Shown here one piece after another: positions 39,157 through 47,034 of a stretch of DNA of 64,000 bases. The notes below the pieces were generated by a model that saw only the letters and a program-made list of their open reading frames with translations, had not been told where the DNA came from and searched no databases. Both the position numbers and the translations under genes were made by a program. Within the stretch, counting starts at the first letter, position 1. Each line of letters begins with the position of its first letter. Origin of the DNA: Rhodanobacter sp. AS-Z3 (GTDB lineage: Bacteria; Pseudomonadota; Gammaproteobacteria; Xanthomonadales; Rhodanobacteraceae); assembly GCF_029224025.1 (NCBI RefSeq), contig NZ_CP119392.1, positions 2,007,001 through 2,071,000 of the forward strand, read 5' to 3'.

Positions 39157-39175
39157 TTGTGAGTATTCCTGACAA
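39157..39175. promoter_or_regulatory. LysR-type T-N11-A dyad between trpI and trpB
   Basis: TTGT, 11 nt, ACAA, just upstream of the trpI start codon and about 108 nt before trpB. Fits the LysR half-site geometry, but it touches the trpI start region, so it would be the autoregulatory side of a larger TrpI site. Weak evidence. Confidence 0.3.
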
Positions 39176-39282
39176 GTTGTGGCGATCTTATCGCTTTTTT
39201 GGCCCGTTCCGTCTGAGCTATGCTTTGCCAATCAAAAGCGCCACGCGGCGCGTATATCAGTTTTTCGCACAGGAATTCGCAC

Positions 39283-40494
39283 ATGCCCACGATCCAGGAC
39301 TACCACCGCTGGCCCGACGAGCACGGCCGCTTCGGTGACTACGGCGGCAGCTATGTTGCCGAGACCCTGATGGCGCCGCTGGCCGAGCTTGGCGAAGCCT
39401 ACGAGCGGTTACGGCAGGACCCGAATTTCATTGCCGAGCTCGATCGCGACCTGCAGCACTACGTCGGCCGGCCCAGCCCGGTCTATCACGCCGAACGGCT
39501 GTCGCAACATGTCGGCGGTGCCCGCATCCTGCTCAAGCGCGAGGACCTGAATCACACCGGCGCGCACAAGATCAACAACACCATTGGCCAGGCGCTGGTG
39601 GCGCGGCACATGGGCAAGCAGCGGGTGATCGCCGAGACCGGCGCCGGCCAGCACGGCGTGGCCAGCGCCACCGTGGCGGCGCGCTTCGGCATGAAGTGCG
39701 TGGTCTACATGGGCGCGGTGGATATCGAGCGGCAGAAAATCAACGTGTACCGGATGAAGCTGCTGGGCGCCGAAGTGGTGCCGGTAACCTCCGGCTCGAA
39801 GACGTTGAAGGATGCGCTCAACGAGGCGATGCGCGACTGGGTCACCAACGTGACGGACACGTTCTACATCATCGGCACGGTGGCCGGTCCGCATCCGTAT
39901 CCGAAGATGGTGCGTGATTTCAATGCGATCGTCGGGCGCGAGGCGCGCGCACAGATGCTGACGCAATACGGCCGCCTGCCTGACGTGTTGACCGCCTGTG
40001 TGGGTGGCGGCTCCAATGCGATCGGGCTGTTCCACGCTTTCCTCAATGACGCGGATGTGCGCATGGTTGGCGCCGAGGCGGCAGGCGAAGGCATCGCCAC
40101 CGGCCGCCACGCGGCGTCGCTGGCTGCCGGGCGGCCCGGTGTGCTGCACGGCAATCGCACCTACGTGTTGTGCGACGACAACGGACAGATCACCGAGACC
40201 CATTCGATTTCGGCCGGACTCGACTATCCCGGCGTCGGCCCCGAGCATGCGTTCCTGAAGGATGCCGAGCGCGCCGAATACGTCGGCGTAACCGACGACG
40301 AGGCGATGGAAGCATTCCACTTGCTGGCGCGTACCGAAGGCATTCTTGCTGCGCTGGAGTCCAGTCACGCGGTGGCGCAGGCGATGAAGTTGGCGCGCGA
40401 GCTGCCGAAGGACGGCATCGTACTGTGCAATTTGTCCGGTCGTGGCGACAAGGACGTTCACACGATTGCGGCGCGCGAAGGAGTCCAGGTATGA
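39283..40494 (+). CDS. trpB: tryptophan synthase beta chain
   Basis: 403 residues from the ATG at 39283, with AGGA upstream. Condenses indole with serine using PLP. Lys96 in [10 protein letters not shown] is the PLP lysine; PLP phosphate loop [21 protein letters not shown] and the substrate residues of HTGAHK are all present. Divergent from trpI. Its stop overlaps not trpA but a 30-codon mini-ORF that occupies the expected trpA start position; AAGGAG at 40478-40483 within the trpB end would serve that start. Confidence 0.97.
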   Translation: MPTIQDYHRWPDEHGRFGDYGGSYVAETLMAPLAELGEAYERLRQDPNFIAELDRDLQHYVGRPSPVYHAERLSQHVGGARILLKREDLNHTGAHKINNTIGQALVARHMGKQRVIAETGAGQHGVASATVAARFGMKCVVYMGAVDIERQKINVYRMKLLGAEVVPVTSGSKTLKDALNEAMRDWVTNVTDTFYIIGTVAGPHPYPKMVRDFNAIVGREARAQMLTQYGRLPDVLTACVGGGSNAIGLFHAFLNDADVRMVGAEAAGEGIATGRHAASLAAGRPGVLHGNRTYVLCDDNGQITETHSISAGLDYPGVGPEHAFLKDAERAEYVGVTDDEAMEAFHLLARTEGILAALESSHAVAQAMKLARELPKDGIVLCNLSGRGDKDVHTIAAREGVQV

Positions 40495-40583
40495 GTGAGG
40501 AAAGAGTGGCGAGAAGTCAGAAATGCGAGAACGGCAACGCGCACCCCATCAACCTCCACGACTTCGGCAAGGTATCGTCATGA
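40491..40583 (+). CDS. mini-ORF 1 bridging trpB and trpA
   Basis: 30 residues. ATG overlaps the trpB stop (ATGA) and is preceded by AAGGAG seven bases upstream; its stop in turn overlaps the next mini-ORF as ATGA. The peptide ([20 protein letters not shown] and ten more) resembles nothing I know. The likely job is to carry ribosomes across an inserted repeat so trpA stays coupled to trpB (inference), rather than to make a functional peptide. Confidence 0.5.
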   Translation: MSEERVARSQKCENGNAHPINLHDFGKVSS

Positions 40584-40625
40584 ACACTCGTTGCTCACTC
40601 CTCTTCACTCGTTTCTCGCACTCAT
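40491..40625. repeat. imperfect inverted repeat spanning the trpB-trpA junction
   Basis: ATGAGTG at 40491-40497 mirrors CACTCAT at 40619-40625, and GAGTGGCGAGAA inside the left arm mirrors TTCTCGCACTC in the right arm with one base gap. ATGAG occurs at both ends (40491 and 40624), 133 bp apart, like a target duplication. The right arm is pyrimidine-rich and contains the trpA start codon. Confidence 0.6.
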
Positions 40626-40627
40626 GA
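40580..40627 (+). CDS. mini-ORF 2 bridging trpB and trpA
   Basis: 15 residues ([15 protein letters not shown]). The start overlaps the stop of mini-ORF 1 and the stop overlaps the trpA ATG, both as ATGA. No own ribosome-binding site is visible in the pyrimidine-rich sequence, so it would be read only by coupling from mini-ORF 1. Confidence 0.45.
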   Translation: MNTRCSLLFTRFSHS

Positions 40628-41424
40628 GCCGCATCGACCGTCGCTTCGCCACGCTCAAGAGTGCAGGTCGTACCGGCCTGATCCCGTTCGTTACCGCCGG
40701 CGATCCTGCACCCGAGCATATGGTCGCGTTGATGCACGCACTGGTCGATGCCGGCGCCGATCTGATCGAACTGGGCGTGCCGTTCTCCGACCCGATGGCC
40801 GATGGTCCGGTGATTCAGCACGCCAGCGAGCGGGCGATTGCCAAGGGGGTTGGTCTGGGCGAAGTGTTGGCCTGGGTCAGTACGTTCCGTCAACGCGATG
40901 CGGATACGCCGATCGTGCTGATGGGGTATCTGAACCCGGTCGAGATTCACGGCTATGCCCGCTTCGGGCAGGAAGCTGTGGCAGCCGGTGTGGATGGTTT
41001 ATTGCTGGTGGATTGCCCGCTGGAGGAATCGGCGGTATTCCAGCCGCTACGCGATGCGGGATTGCAGCAGATTCTGCTGGCCGCGCCAACCACCGCACCC
41101 GCGCGTATGGCGCAGCTGTGCAGTTCGGCCGAGGGCTTCCTGTATTATGTGTCGTTCGCCGGCATCACCGGGGCGGGACAGTTGAGTACGGATGACATTG
41201 CTGCACGGGTGGCCGAGGTTCGCGCCCGCGCCAGTGCCCCCGTAGCGGTCGGCTTCGGCATTCGCGATGCGGCCAGCGCCGTGGCGATTGGCAAGTTCGC
41301 CGATGCGGTGGTGATTGGCAGTGCGTTGGTAGAACGGTTGGCAGGTGCCACGGATGCGGCAGATATCGCGGCTCGCGTGCAACAGTTTCTGCAGCCGATC
41401 CGTACGGCGCTCGATGCACACTGA
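40624..41424 (+). CDS. trpA: tryptophan synthase alpha chain
   Basis: 266 residues from the ATG at 40624. Cleaves indoleglycerol phosphate to indole. Catalytic Glu49 (ADLIELGVPFSDPMADGP) and Asp60 are present; FVTAGDP near the N-terminus and GFGIRDAASAVAIGKFADAV (phosphate site) are intact. The 25 bases before the ATG are nearly all pyrimidine and contain no SD-like sequence, which is unusual. Translation probably depends on the overlapping mini-ORF that ends at this ATG. Followed after 47 nt by accD. Confidence 0.96.
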   Translation: MSRIDRRFATLKSAGRTGLIPFVTAGDPAPEHMVALMHALVDAGADLIELGVPFSDPMADGPVIQHASERAIAKGVGLGEVLAWVSTFRQRDADTPIVLMGYLNPVEIHGYARFGQEAVAAGVDGLLLVDCPLEESAVFQPLRDAGLQQILLAAPTTAPARMAQLCSSAEGFLYYVSFAGITGAGQLSTDDIAARVAEVRARASAPVAVGFGIRDAASAVAIGKFADAVVIGSALVERLAGATDAADIAARVQQFLQPIRTALDAH

Positions 41425-41471
41425 AACGGTCGCCTGACCGTTTCTGGTCAGGAAACGTTTGAGGTGTTGCG

Positions 41472-42347
41472 ATGAATTGGCTGCAGAAAATCATGAATCC
41501 GCGCACCCGACCGCAGGGTGCCGGTACCCAAGGCGGCAAGGGTTCGGTGCCCGAAGGTGTGTGGGAAAAGTGTGGCGGCTGCGGCACGGTGCTTTACAAG
41601 CCGGAGCTTGAGCGCAACCTGATGGTCTGCCCGAAGTGCGATCATCACCACTACATCAGTGCGCGCATGCGCCTCGGTGCGTTGCTTGACGAGGGCTCCG
41701 CCCAGGAATTGTGGGCCAGCCTGGAACCCACCGATCCCTTGAAATTCCGCGATTCGAAGAAGTATCGCGATCGCATCATCGCCACCCAGAAAAAGCTCGG
41801 CGAGAAAGACGCGATGGTCGCCATGAGCGGCAAGCTCAAGGGCCGGCCGTTGATGGCGGTGGCGTTCGAGTTTGCCTACATGGGCGGCTCCATGGGTTCG
41901 GTGGTCGGCGAGAAATTTGCCCGTGCTGCCGAGCGTGCATTGGCCGACAAAAGTGCACTGGTGTGCTTCTCCGCCACCGGCGGTGCGCGCATGCAGGAGG
42001 CACTGTTCTCGCTGATGCAGATGGCCAAGACCTCGGCTGCGCTGGCGCGCCTGCGTGATGCCGGCGTGCCGTATATCAGCGTGTTGACCAACCCGACCAC
42101 GGGTGGCGTTTCTGCGAGCCTGGCGATGTTGGGTGACATCAATATCGGTGAGCCGAAGGCGCTGATCGGTTTTGCCGGCCCACGGGTGATCGAGCAAACC
42201 GTGCGCGAAACCCTGCCCGAAGGTTTTCAGCGTTCGGAGTTCCTGCTCGATCACGGTGCGATTGATCTGATCGTCGACCGTCGCGAGATGCGGGACAAGC
42301 TGGCCGACCTGCTCGGCATTCTGACCAAGGCTGATCGCGCCGCCTGA
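41472..42347 (+). CDS. accD: acetyl-CoA carboxylase carboxyltransferase subunit beta
   Basis: 291 residues. Transfers the carboxyl group from biotin to acetyl-CoA, the committed step of fatty acid synthesis, as a heterotetramer with AccA. The N-terminal zinc ribbon has Cys34, Cys37, Cys53, Cys56 (KCGGCGT ... VCPKC); the crotonase core shows [51 protein letters not shown] and [20 protein letters not shown]. Downstream is a terminator hairpin; the often neighbouring folC gene is absent. Confidence 0.97.
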   Translation: MNWLQKIMNPRTRPQGAGTQGGKGSVPEGVWEKCGGCGTVLYKPELERNLMVCPKCDHHHYISARMRLGALLDEGSAQELWASLEPTDPLKFRDSKKYRDRIIATQKKLGEKDAMVAMSGKLKGRPLMAVAFEFAYMGGSMGSVVGEKFARAAERALADKSALVCFSATGGARMQEALFSLMQMAKTSAALARLRDAGVPYISVLTNPTTGGVSASLAMLGDINIGEPKALIGFAGPRVIEQTVRETLPEGFQRSEFLLDHGAIDLIVDRREMRDKLADLLGILTKADRAA

Positions 42348-42372
42348 TTCGGGATGCTGGCCGATTGTGAGT

Positions 42373-42394
42373 GATGCCGCCTTCGGGCGGCATC
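42373..42394 (+). terminator. terminator-like hairpin after accD
   Basis: GATGCCGCC, TTCG tetraloop, GGCGGCATC, then GTTGTATT; 25 nt after the accD stop. The T-rich tail is imperfect. Confidence 0.7.
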
Positions 42395-42412
42395 GTTGTA
42401 TTCGTTGCAGAG

Positions 42413-42458
42413 TTTTCCACAGCGGCTGTGGAAGTGTTGCGGTAAAGCCTGTGGACAA
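42413..42458. repeat. 46-bp repeat copy 1 (DnaA-box pair)
   Basis: Begins TTTTCCACAGCG and ends AAGCCTGTGGACAA, as do copies 2 and 3. TTTTCCACA fits the DnaA box TTWTNCACA; TGTGGACAA is a one-mismatch inverted box. In this copy TTCCACAG CGG CTGTGGAA also makes an 8-bp hairpin. Confidence 0.8.
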
Positions 42459-42563
42459 GCCCGATTCGTCGCTTGTCGATCAGTCACTTGCTACGCGGTG
42501 GTCACGAATTACGCAGGCGGGAAATGCAACTGCCGAGTTGCGCGAACACGATCCGCGCAACAG

Positions 42564-42609
42564 TTTTCCACAGCGATTGTGCGTGCCTTCTGTACAAGCC
42601 TGTGGACAA
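42564..42609. repeat. 46-bp repeat copy 2 (DnaA-box pair)
   Basis: Same first 12 and last 14 bases as copy 1; the central 20 bases diverge and the inner dyad is reduced to CACA / TGTG. Starts 151 bp after copy 1. Confidence 0.8.
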
Positions 42610-42676
42610 CATGCATTCCTTGTTGGCTGGCAGGCACTTGCCTCACATTGTCTATTCTTTGCTCAGTCACGCGAAG

Positions 42677-42722
42677 TTTTCCACAGCGATTGTGGAGCCA
42701 GCGCGGTAAAGCCTGTGGACAA
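42677..42722. repeat. 46-bp repeat copy 3 (DnaA-box pair)
   Basis: Same ends as the other copies; the inner dyad is TCCACA GCGAT TGTGGA. Also shares CGGTAAAGCC with copy 1. Starts 113 bp after copy 2. Confidence 0.8.
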
Positions 42723-42987
42723 GTAAGCTATCTGTCTGAGCGCAAACGAGGTAATGACGGCGTGCGTACATTTTGTACGGCCCGTCGCCAACACGTGTTC
42801 GTGGCGCAACCCACAGTGCGCGTCGATGGTTTGTTTCGGCGCCTTCCTTTGGGGTCTCCCGTGTGCTTGCAATGTGACTGGGGTGTGGTCTGCGATGGAA
42901 AGACGCGGCGCAAGGATGGAAAGGGACTACGATGGTCCTGCGGCAGGCAAGTCTCCAGTTTGCAGCCAGTGATTCGGGAGCAACCTC

Positions 42988-43317
42988 ATGAAATATCTTC
43001 TGTGCTTCATCGCTCTGGTGATACCCCGCCTGTCGATGGCTGTCGTTGATCCCGCGCCACTGTCTGCGCCACAGACGACGGCTAGCGGAAGCTCGGGCCA
43101 TGCGGCGCGTCATCACCCGCTGATTGAAGTGAGATTCGTCCTGATCAGCGCACAGCGGCAGCCGCAGGACATGCCCACGATCGACCTTGGCGATCAGCGT
43201 TCAGCCATCGCGCCGTTGTCGTTGAAGGACGGTCGCGCCGTGCTTCTTCGCGGCAGTTACGTGAACCCCAATATGTATTGGTGCACCTCCTGGGGATGCA
43301 TGCCCGGTGCGTACTGA
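42988..43317 (+). CDS. small exported hypothetical protein
   Basis: 109 residues, GGGAGC upstream of the ATG. MKYLLCFIALVIPRLSMA is a signal peptide. The mature part starts with a Ser/Ala-rich linker, then a beta-rich segment (PLIEVRFVLISAQRQ, DGRAVLLRGSYVNPN) and a C-terminal pair of Cys in WCTSWGC that may form a disulfide. No family recognised. Convergent with the outer-membrane protein gene. Confidence 0.68.
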   Translation: MKYLLCFIALVIPRLSMAVVDPAPLSAPQTTASGSSGHAARHHPLIEVRFVLISAQRQPQDMPTIDLGDQRSAIAPLSLKDGRAVLLRGSYVNPNMYWCTSWGCMPGAY

Positions 43318-43350
43318 GGTTCGCTGACGCGTGGTCGCGGTCGTTGCTGA

Positions 43351-44172
43351 TCAGCGACCAAAATAGATCGAAACGCCGAGGTTGCTCTGCCAGCGCGGCG
43401 CCACGCCCCCTAGCCGGTGATCGAAGCCGGCATCCAGTTGCACACGCGGATTGATCATCCAGGTCAGGCCAGCACCTGCCAGCGTGCCGTTGCCCTGATC
43501 CGGTGCATGCAATGCAACTGTTTCGACGTACAGCGCGAGCGTCCTGCTCAGACTGTAGTTGTCGCCCAGTGCCAGCGTGGTGTTGTTCAGGCCACCGTTA
43601 CGGACATCCTGCAGGTACAGACCCAGGCCATTGCGTTCATTGACTTGCAGGTTGAACTGCGCGCCGAACAGGTACTGGCGGCGGTCGCTGCGAAAGGCCT
43701 GCGCTCCGTCCGTGAATTCCACGCTGGCCAGCAGACCCCAGCTGAACGAAGTGGCGGAAGAGGGCAGTGCCAGCTTGAGGCCAAGGCTGCTGTCGCCATG
43801 ACCACGGTAGCGCGCCACACCATCGTTGCCGGTTTGCCGCAGCGCATTCCACGGTGAGCTGCCCAGCTGCAGTTCCAGCGAGTCGCCGAGGCCGATGCGC
43901 AGCAGGCTGTCAGCGGTGTATTGCGCGCTGGTTGCGCCATCCTGCTTCGTCAGGCTCCAGTCGGGCAGACCTTGTTCGAGTGTGATGTCGCCGGGACCAA
44001 GCACGACCGGCGTGAATCCGTAACCGGGACGGTCGTAACCGGGGTTGTCGGCCCGTGCAGGCTGAGCTGCGCAAAGCCAACCCAGCAGTGCGATGGTGGT
44101 TGTGCAGATCAGAGCATGGCGGATCTGCCGCCTCCGGCCGCGGTTGTTGCTGCTGTATCGGCTAAAATCCAT
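43351..44172 (-). CDS. outer-membrane beta-barrel protein (Phenol_MetA_deg-like transporter)
   Basis: 273 residues from the ATG at 44170-44172; the open frame continues upstream as an antisense shadow of gltX. A basic N-region precedes a signal peptide ([21 protein letters not shown]). The mature protein is made of alternating beta strands ([46 protein letters not shown]) and ends GVSIYFGR with an aromatic-Arg end, as in outer-membrane barrels of the MetA-pathway transporter-like family. Substrate unknown. Only 30 nt separate its start from that of gltX. Confidence 0.75.
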   Translation of the reverse strand: MDFSRYSSNNRGRRRQIRHALICTTTIALLGWLCAAQPARADNPGYDRPGYGFTPVVLGPGDITLEQGLPDWSLTKQDGATSAQYTADSLLRIGLGDSLELQLGSSPWNALRQTGNDGVARYRGHGDSSLGLKLALPSSATSFSWGLLASVEFTDGAQAFRSDRRQYLFGAQFNLQVNERNGLGLYLQDVRNGGLNNTTLALGDNYSLSRTLALYVETVALHAPDQGNGTLAGAGLTWMINPRVQLDAGFDHRLGGVAPRWQSNLGVSIYFGR

Positions 44173-44202
44173 GGCTTCGCTCCGTCCCTTTCGAAAAAGA
44201 TC

Positions 44203-45603
44203 ATGACCGTACGCACCCGCTTTGCCCCCAGTCCCACCGGTTTCCTGCACATCGGCGGAGCCCGTACGGCACTTTACTGCTGGTTGGAGTCGCGCCGCCG
44301 TGGCGGTGAATTCATTCTGCGCATCGAAGACACGGACCGCGAGCGCTCCACTGACGAAGCGGTGCAGGCGATCCTCGATGCGATGCATTGGCTCGATCTG
44401 GATGCCGATGAAGGTCCGTTCTACCAGACCCACCGGCTGGAGCGTTACAAGCAGGTAGCCGACCAGTTGCTGGCTGCCGGCAACGCCTACTACGCCTACG
44501 AGAGCAAGGCGGAGATCGAGGCGATGCGCGAGGCGGCGATGGCCGCGGGCGAGAAGCCGCGTTACAACGGCTACTACCGCGATCGCAACGAACCCTTCCG
44601 TGAAGACGCGAACCGGGTGATCCGCTTCCGCAACCCGCACGAAGGTTCGGTGGTGTTCGAGGACAAGGTGAAGGGGCGCATCGAATGGGCCAATACGGAG
44701 CTGGACGATCTGGTGATCTTCCGCTCCGACGGCTGGCCGACCTACAACTTCGCGGTGGTGGTCGACGACATCGACATGGGCATCACCGAGGTGATTCGTG
44801 GCGACGACCACGTCAACAACACGCCGCGCCAGATCAACATCTACAAGGCGCTGGGCGCCGCGGTGCCGGAGTTTGCGCACCTGCCGATGATTCTGGACAA
44901 GGAAGGCAAGAAGTTGTCCAAGCGCACCAGCGCGGTCAGCGTGATGGATTATCGCGCCGATGGTTTTCTGCCCCACGCGATTCTCAATTACCTGGTGCGG
45001 CTGGGCTGGTCGCATGGCGATCAGGAAATCTTCTCGCGCGAGGAGATGATTGCCCTGTTCGACATCGGTGACTGCAACAAGGCCGCCTCGCGTTTCGACA
45101 CCGAAAAGCTGGCCTGGCTAAACCAGCACTATCTGAAGACCGACGAGCCACAGTCGCTGGCGGCCGAATTTGAATGGCACCTGCAGCGCGCCGGTATCGA
45201 CTTCAGCCACGGCCCCGCGCCGGCCGAAGTCATCGTGGCGCTGCGCGATCGGGTGCACACGCTGAAGGAAATGACCGAGCGTGCGGCGATCTGGTACGGC
45301 CCGATTCTCGAGTGGGACGACAAGGCAGTCACCAAGCACTTGAAGAACGACACCGCCGTAAGTGTGCTGGAAGCGGCGAAAGCATTGCTGCTGGATTGCA
45401 GCTGGCAGCCGGAGCCGATTCATCAGGTGATCGAGCAGGTGGCGGCGAAGCTTGAACTGGGCATGGGCAAGATCGCCCAGCCGCTGCGTGTGGCCATCAC
45501 GGGTACCCAGGTCTCGCCGTCGATCGACCAGACCTTGTATTTGACTGGTCGCGTGGAGGCGATCAAGCGTATCGATGCCGCCATCGCTCTTGCCCGCGGC
45601 TGA
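44203..45603 (+). CDS. gltX: glutamate--tRNA ligase
   Basis: 466 residues from the ATG at 44203. Class I synthetase: [20 protein letters not shown] (HIGH), [33 protein letters not shown], and KKLSKRTSA (KMSKS variant). The anticodon-binding C-domain follows. Length matches the discriminating bacterial GluRS. A TAAAAT at 44163-44168 may be its -10 element, which would lie inside the start of the divergent outer-membrane gene. Confidence 0.96.
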   Translation: MTVRTRFAPSPTGFLHIGGARTALYCWLESRRRGGEFILRIEDTDRERSTDEAVQAILDAMHWLDLDADEGPFYQTHRLERYKQVADQLLAAGNAYYAYESKAEIEAMREAAMAAGEKPRYNGYYRDRNEPFREDANRVIRFRNPHEGSVVFEDKVKGRIEWANTELDDLVIFRSDGWPTYNFAVVVDDIDMGITEVIRGDDHVNNTPRQINIYKALGAAVPEFAHLPMILDKEGKKLSKRTSAVSVMDYRADGFLPHAILNYLVRLGWSHGDQEIFSREEMIALFDIGDCNKAASRFDTEKLAWLNQHYLKTDEPQSLAAEFEWHLQRAGIDFSHGPAPAEVIVALRDRVHTLKEMTERAAIWYGPILEWDDKAVTKHLKNDTAVSVLEAAKALLLDCSWQPEPIHQVIEQVAAKLELGMGKIAQPLRVAITGTQVSPSIDQTLYLTGRVEAIKRIDAAIALARG

Positions 45604-45638
45604 TTCTGTAGCCACGTCGATGACGCACTGAGCGCGCG

Positions 45639-45932
45639 ATGGACGAATGGCTGGCCAAGGCTGCCGAAGGTGTCGATCTGGAGGCGCCGGGTGCGTTCTG
45701 GCACGTCTTCTTCAATCTGTTGAATACGGTGCCTTGGGCCGCCATCTTCTGGTGGAACCTGCTGTTCGTGGTGGTCGGAGCGTTACTGGGCTGGTGGCGC
45801 GGACGATTGCTGGAAGGCATTGTCTGGGCATGGGTGCTGGGCCCGATCGGCTGGATCGTCGTCCTGTGCAAACCCCGCCAGCTGCCGCGACCCAGACCGC
45901 CGCCGCTGCCCTCTTCACGCCGCCGGCGGTAA
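45639..45932 (+). CDS. small inner-membrane protein
   Basis: 97 residues. Two predicted membrane helices (FWHVFFNLLNTVPWAAIFWW region and VVVGALLGWWRGRLLEGIVW / VLGPIGWIVVLC), with a Pro/Arg-rich cytoplasmic tail. Sits 35 nt after gltX and 36 nt before zur, so probably co-transcribed with one or both. No family recognised. Confidence 0.72.
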   Translation: MDEWLAKAAEGVDLEAPGAFWHVFFNLLNTVPWAAIFWWNLLFVVVGALLGWWRGRLLEGIVWAWVLGPIGWIVVLCKPRQLPRPRPPPLPSSRRRR

Positions 45933-45968
45933 TTTGGTGGCAGTGTATGATTTCCACGAGGTGACCTT

Positions 45969-46457
45969 TTGAGCCAGGATTCAGCCAGCAATCCACACCA
46001 TCACCACGCGCATCATCACGACGACGCGAAGGGTTTTGTGCGAGCCGTGGAACATGCCAGCGAGGAACGCGGCCTGCGTCTGACTCCGTTGCGCAAGGAA
46101 GTGCTGGAATTGGTCGCCGCTGCCGACAAGCCAGTGAAGGCCTACGACCTGCTGGATCAATTGCGCGAAAAGCACGGCAATGCGGCGCCGCCCACGGTTT
46201 ATCGCGCGCTCGACTTCCTGCTCGAAAACGGTTTCATTCACAAGCTGGAATCGATCAACGCTTTTGTTTCCTGCCACCACCCCGCCGAAGCCCATCAAGT
46301 GCCGTTCCTGATCTGCGACGTCTGTTCGAGTGCGCAGGAAGTCTGCGATGAACGAGTGGCTGAACTGATCGAGGCGCAGGCACGGGCGCTCGGCTTCCGC
46401 CCGCAGGCGCAGACGCTGGAAGTGCATGGCACCTGCAAGCATTGTCGTGACGCTTGA
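45969..46457 (+). CDS. zur: zinc uptake regulator, Fur family
   Basis: 162 residues with a TTG start supported by GAGGTGA directly upstream and by the absence of any nearby in-frame ATG. The N-terminus is His-rich (HHHHAHHHDD). Winged helix: RLTPLRKEVLELVAAADKPV, PPTVYRALDFLLENGFIHKL. Metal residues: Cys102-HH, CDVC (116-119) and CKHC (156-159), the structural zinc site of Zur. It represses zinc genes when zinc is replete; a near-consensus Zur box follows its stop and precedes a MerC/CDF pair, which supports Zur rather than Fur. Confidence 0.9.
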   Translation: MSQDSASNPHHHHAHHHDDAKGFVRAVEHASEERGLRLTPLRKEVLELVAAADKPVKAYDLLDQLREKHGNAAPPTVYRALDFLLENGFIHKLESINAFVSCHHPAEAHQVPFLICDVCSSAQEVCDERVAELIEAQARALGFRPQAQTLEVHGTCKHCRDA

Positions 46458-46486
46458 AGGGGCACGGGAAGGGATGGCAGGTTTTG

Positions 46487-46503
46487 ATGTTATAAAGTAA
46501 CAT
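46487..46503 (+). promoter_or_regulatory. Zur box upstream of the MerC-domain gene
   Basis: ATGTTATAAAGTAACAT: 6-bp perfect arms, 15 of 17 positions equal to the core of the E. coli-type Zur box as I recall it. It overlaps a TATAAA that could be the -10 element. Located 30 nt after zur and 51 nt before the MerC-domain gene. Confidence 0.82.
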
Positions 46504-46553
46504 GGCGCCGCCGGGGACAGAGTGGCCACGTTTGGTGACGCCGGGGCGTAAAA

Positions 46554-46988
46554 ATGAATTCCGAGCAGTCGAACAAATCCCGTTGGTGGCATTTCGCTGA
46601 TCGCGTTGGCGCGATCGCATCGTTCCTGTGCGCGATTCACTGCGCCTTGCTGCCGTTCGTGCTCGCGCTGTTGCCGCTGGTTGGTCTGGAGTTTCTTGCC
46701 GATCATCGCTTCGAGCGCATCTTCGTGCTGTGTGCCTGCGGGCTGGCCGGGTTGGTTTTGTATCGCGGCTACCTGCGGCATCGGCGCGCCTTGCCGCTGC
46801 GTTTGGCGGTGCCGGGGCTGTCGCTTTTGCTGCTCGGCATTATCTTCATCGACGTGGGTACGCCGATCCTCCACAGCGTGCTGGTGACGACTGGCGGCTT
46901 GCTGCTGGCGGCGGCGCACTTCACCAATTTGCGGCTGGACCGCCACGACGATCACGTCCACGTGCACGGTCCGCAGTGCGCGCACTGA
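46554..46988 (+). CDS. MerC-domain membrane protein, Zur-controlled
   Basis: 144 residues with four hydrophobic helices. The MerC hallmark Cys pair is in SFLCAIHCALLPFVLAL on the first helix; the C-terminus is His-rich (RHDDHVHVHGPQCAH), fitting zinc handling. Related proteins move mercury ions inward, but in Xanthomonadales and other proteobacteria MerC-domain genes occur under Zur boxes, as this one does. Inference: a small zinc uptake or buffering protein in the inner membrane. Confidence 0.85.
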   Translation: MNSEQSNKSRWWHFADRVGAIASFLCAIHCALLPFVLALLPLVGLEFLADHRFERIFVLCACGLAGLVLYRGYLRHRRALPLRLAVPGLSLLLLGIIFIDVGTPILHSVLVTTGGLLLAAAHFTNLRLDRHDDHVHVHGPQCAH

Positions 46989-47034
46989 CGCGTGGTGATT
47001 GTGTAACGGCGGCGCGGGTTCCTAGCATGCGCGC

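Larger units (their letters stand above)
42348..42987. other. 640-nt non-coding region with repeated DnaA-box-like units
   Basis: After the accD terminator the stretch holds three 46-bp repeats (42413, 42564, 42677). Downstream of them, 42765-42779 is a 6-bp dyad CGTACA / TGTACG with a TTT spacer. Short open frames occur, but their peptides simply repeat with the DNA units (for example AVKPVDK twice), so I regard them as non-coding. GC content appears lower than in the flanking genes. Confidence 0.7.

Noticed and set aside
42413..42722. CRISPR array
   Set aside because: Only three units with unequal spacing (151 and 113 bp), diverged centres, and no cas genes.
42367..43049. Overlapping plus-strand frames in the region after accD
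   Set aside because: Their peptides repeat in step with the 46-bp DNA repeats and change frame between copies; better explained as non-coding repeat DNA.
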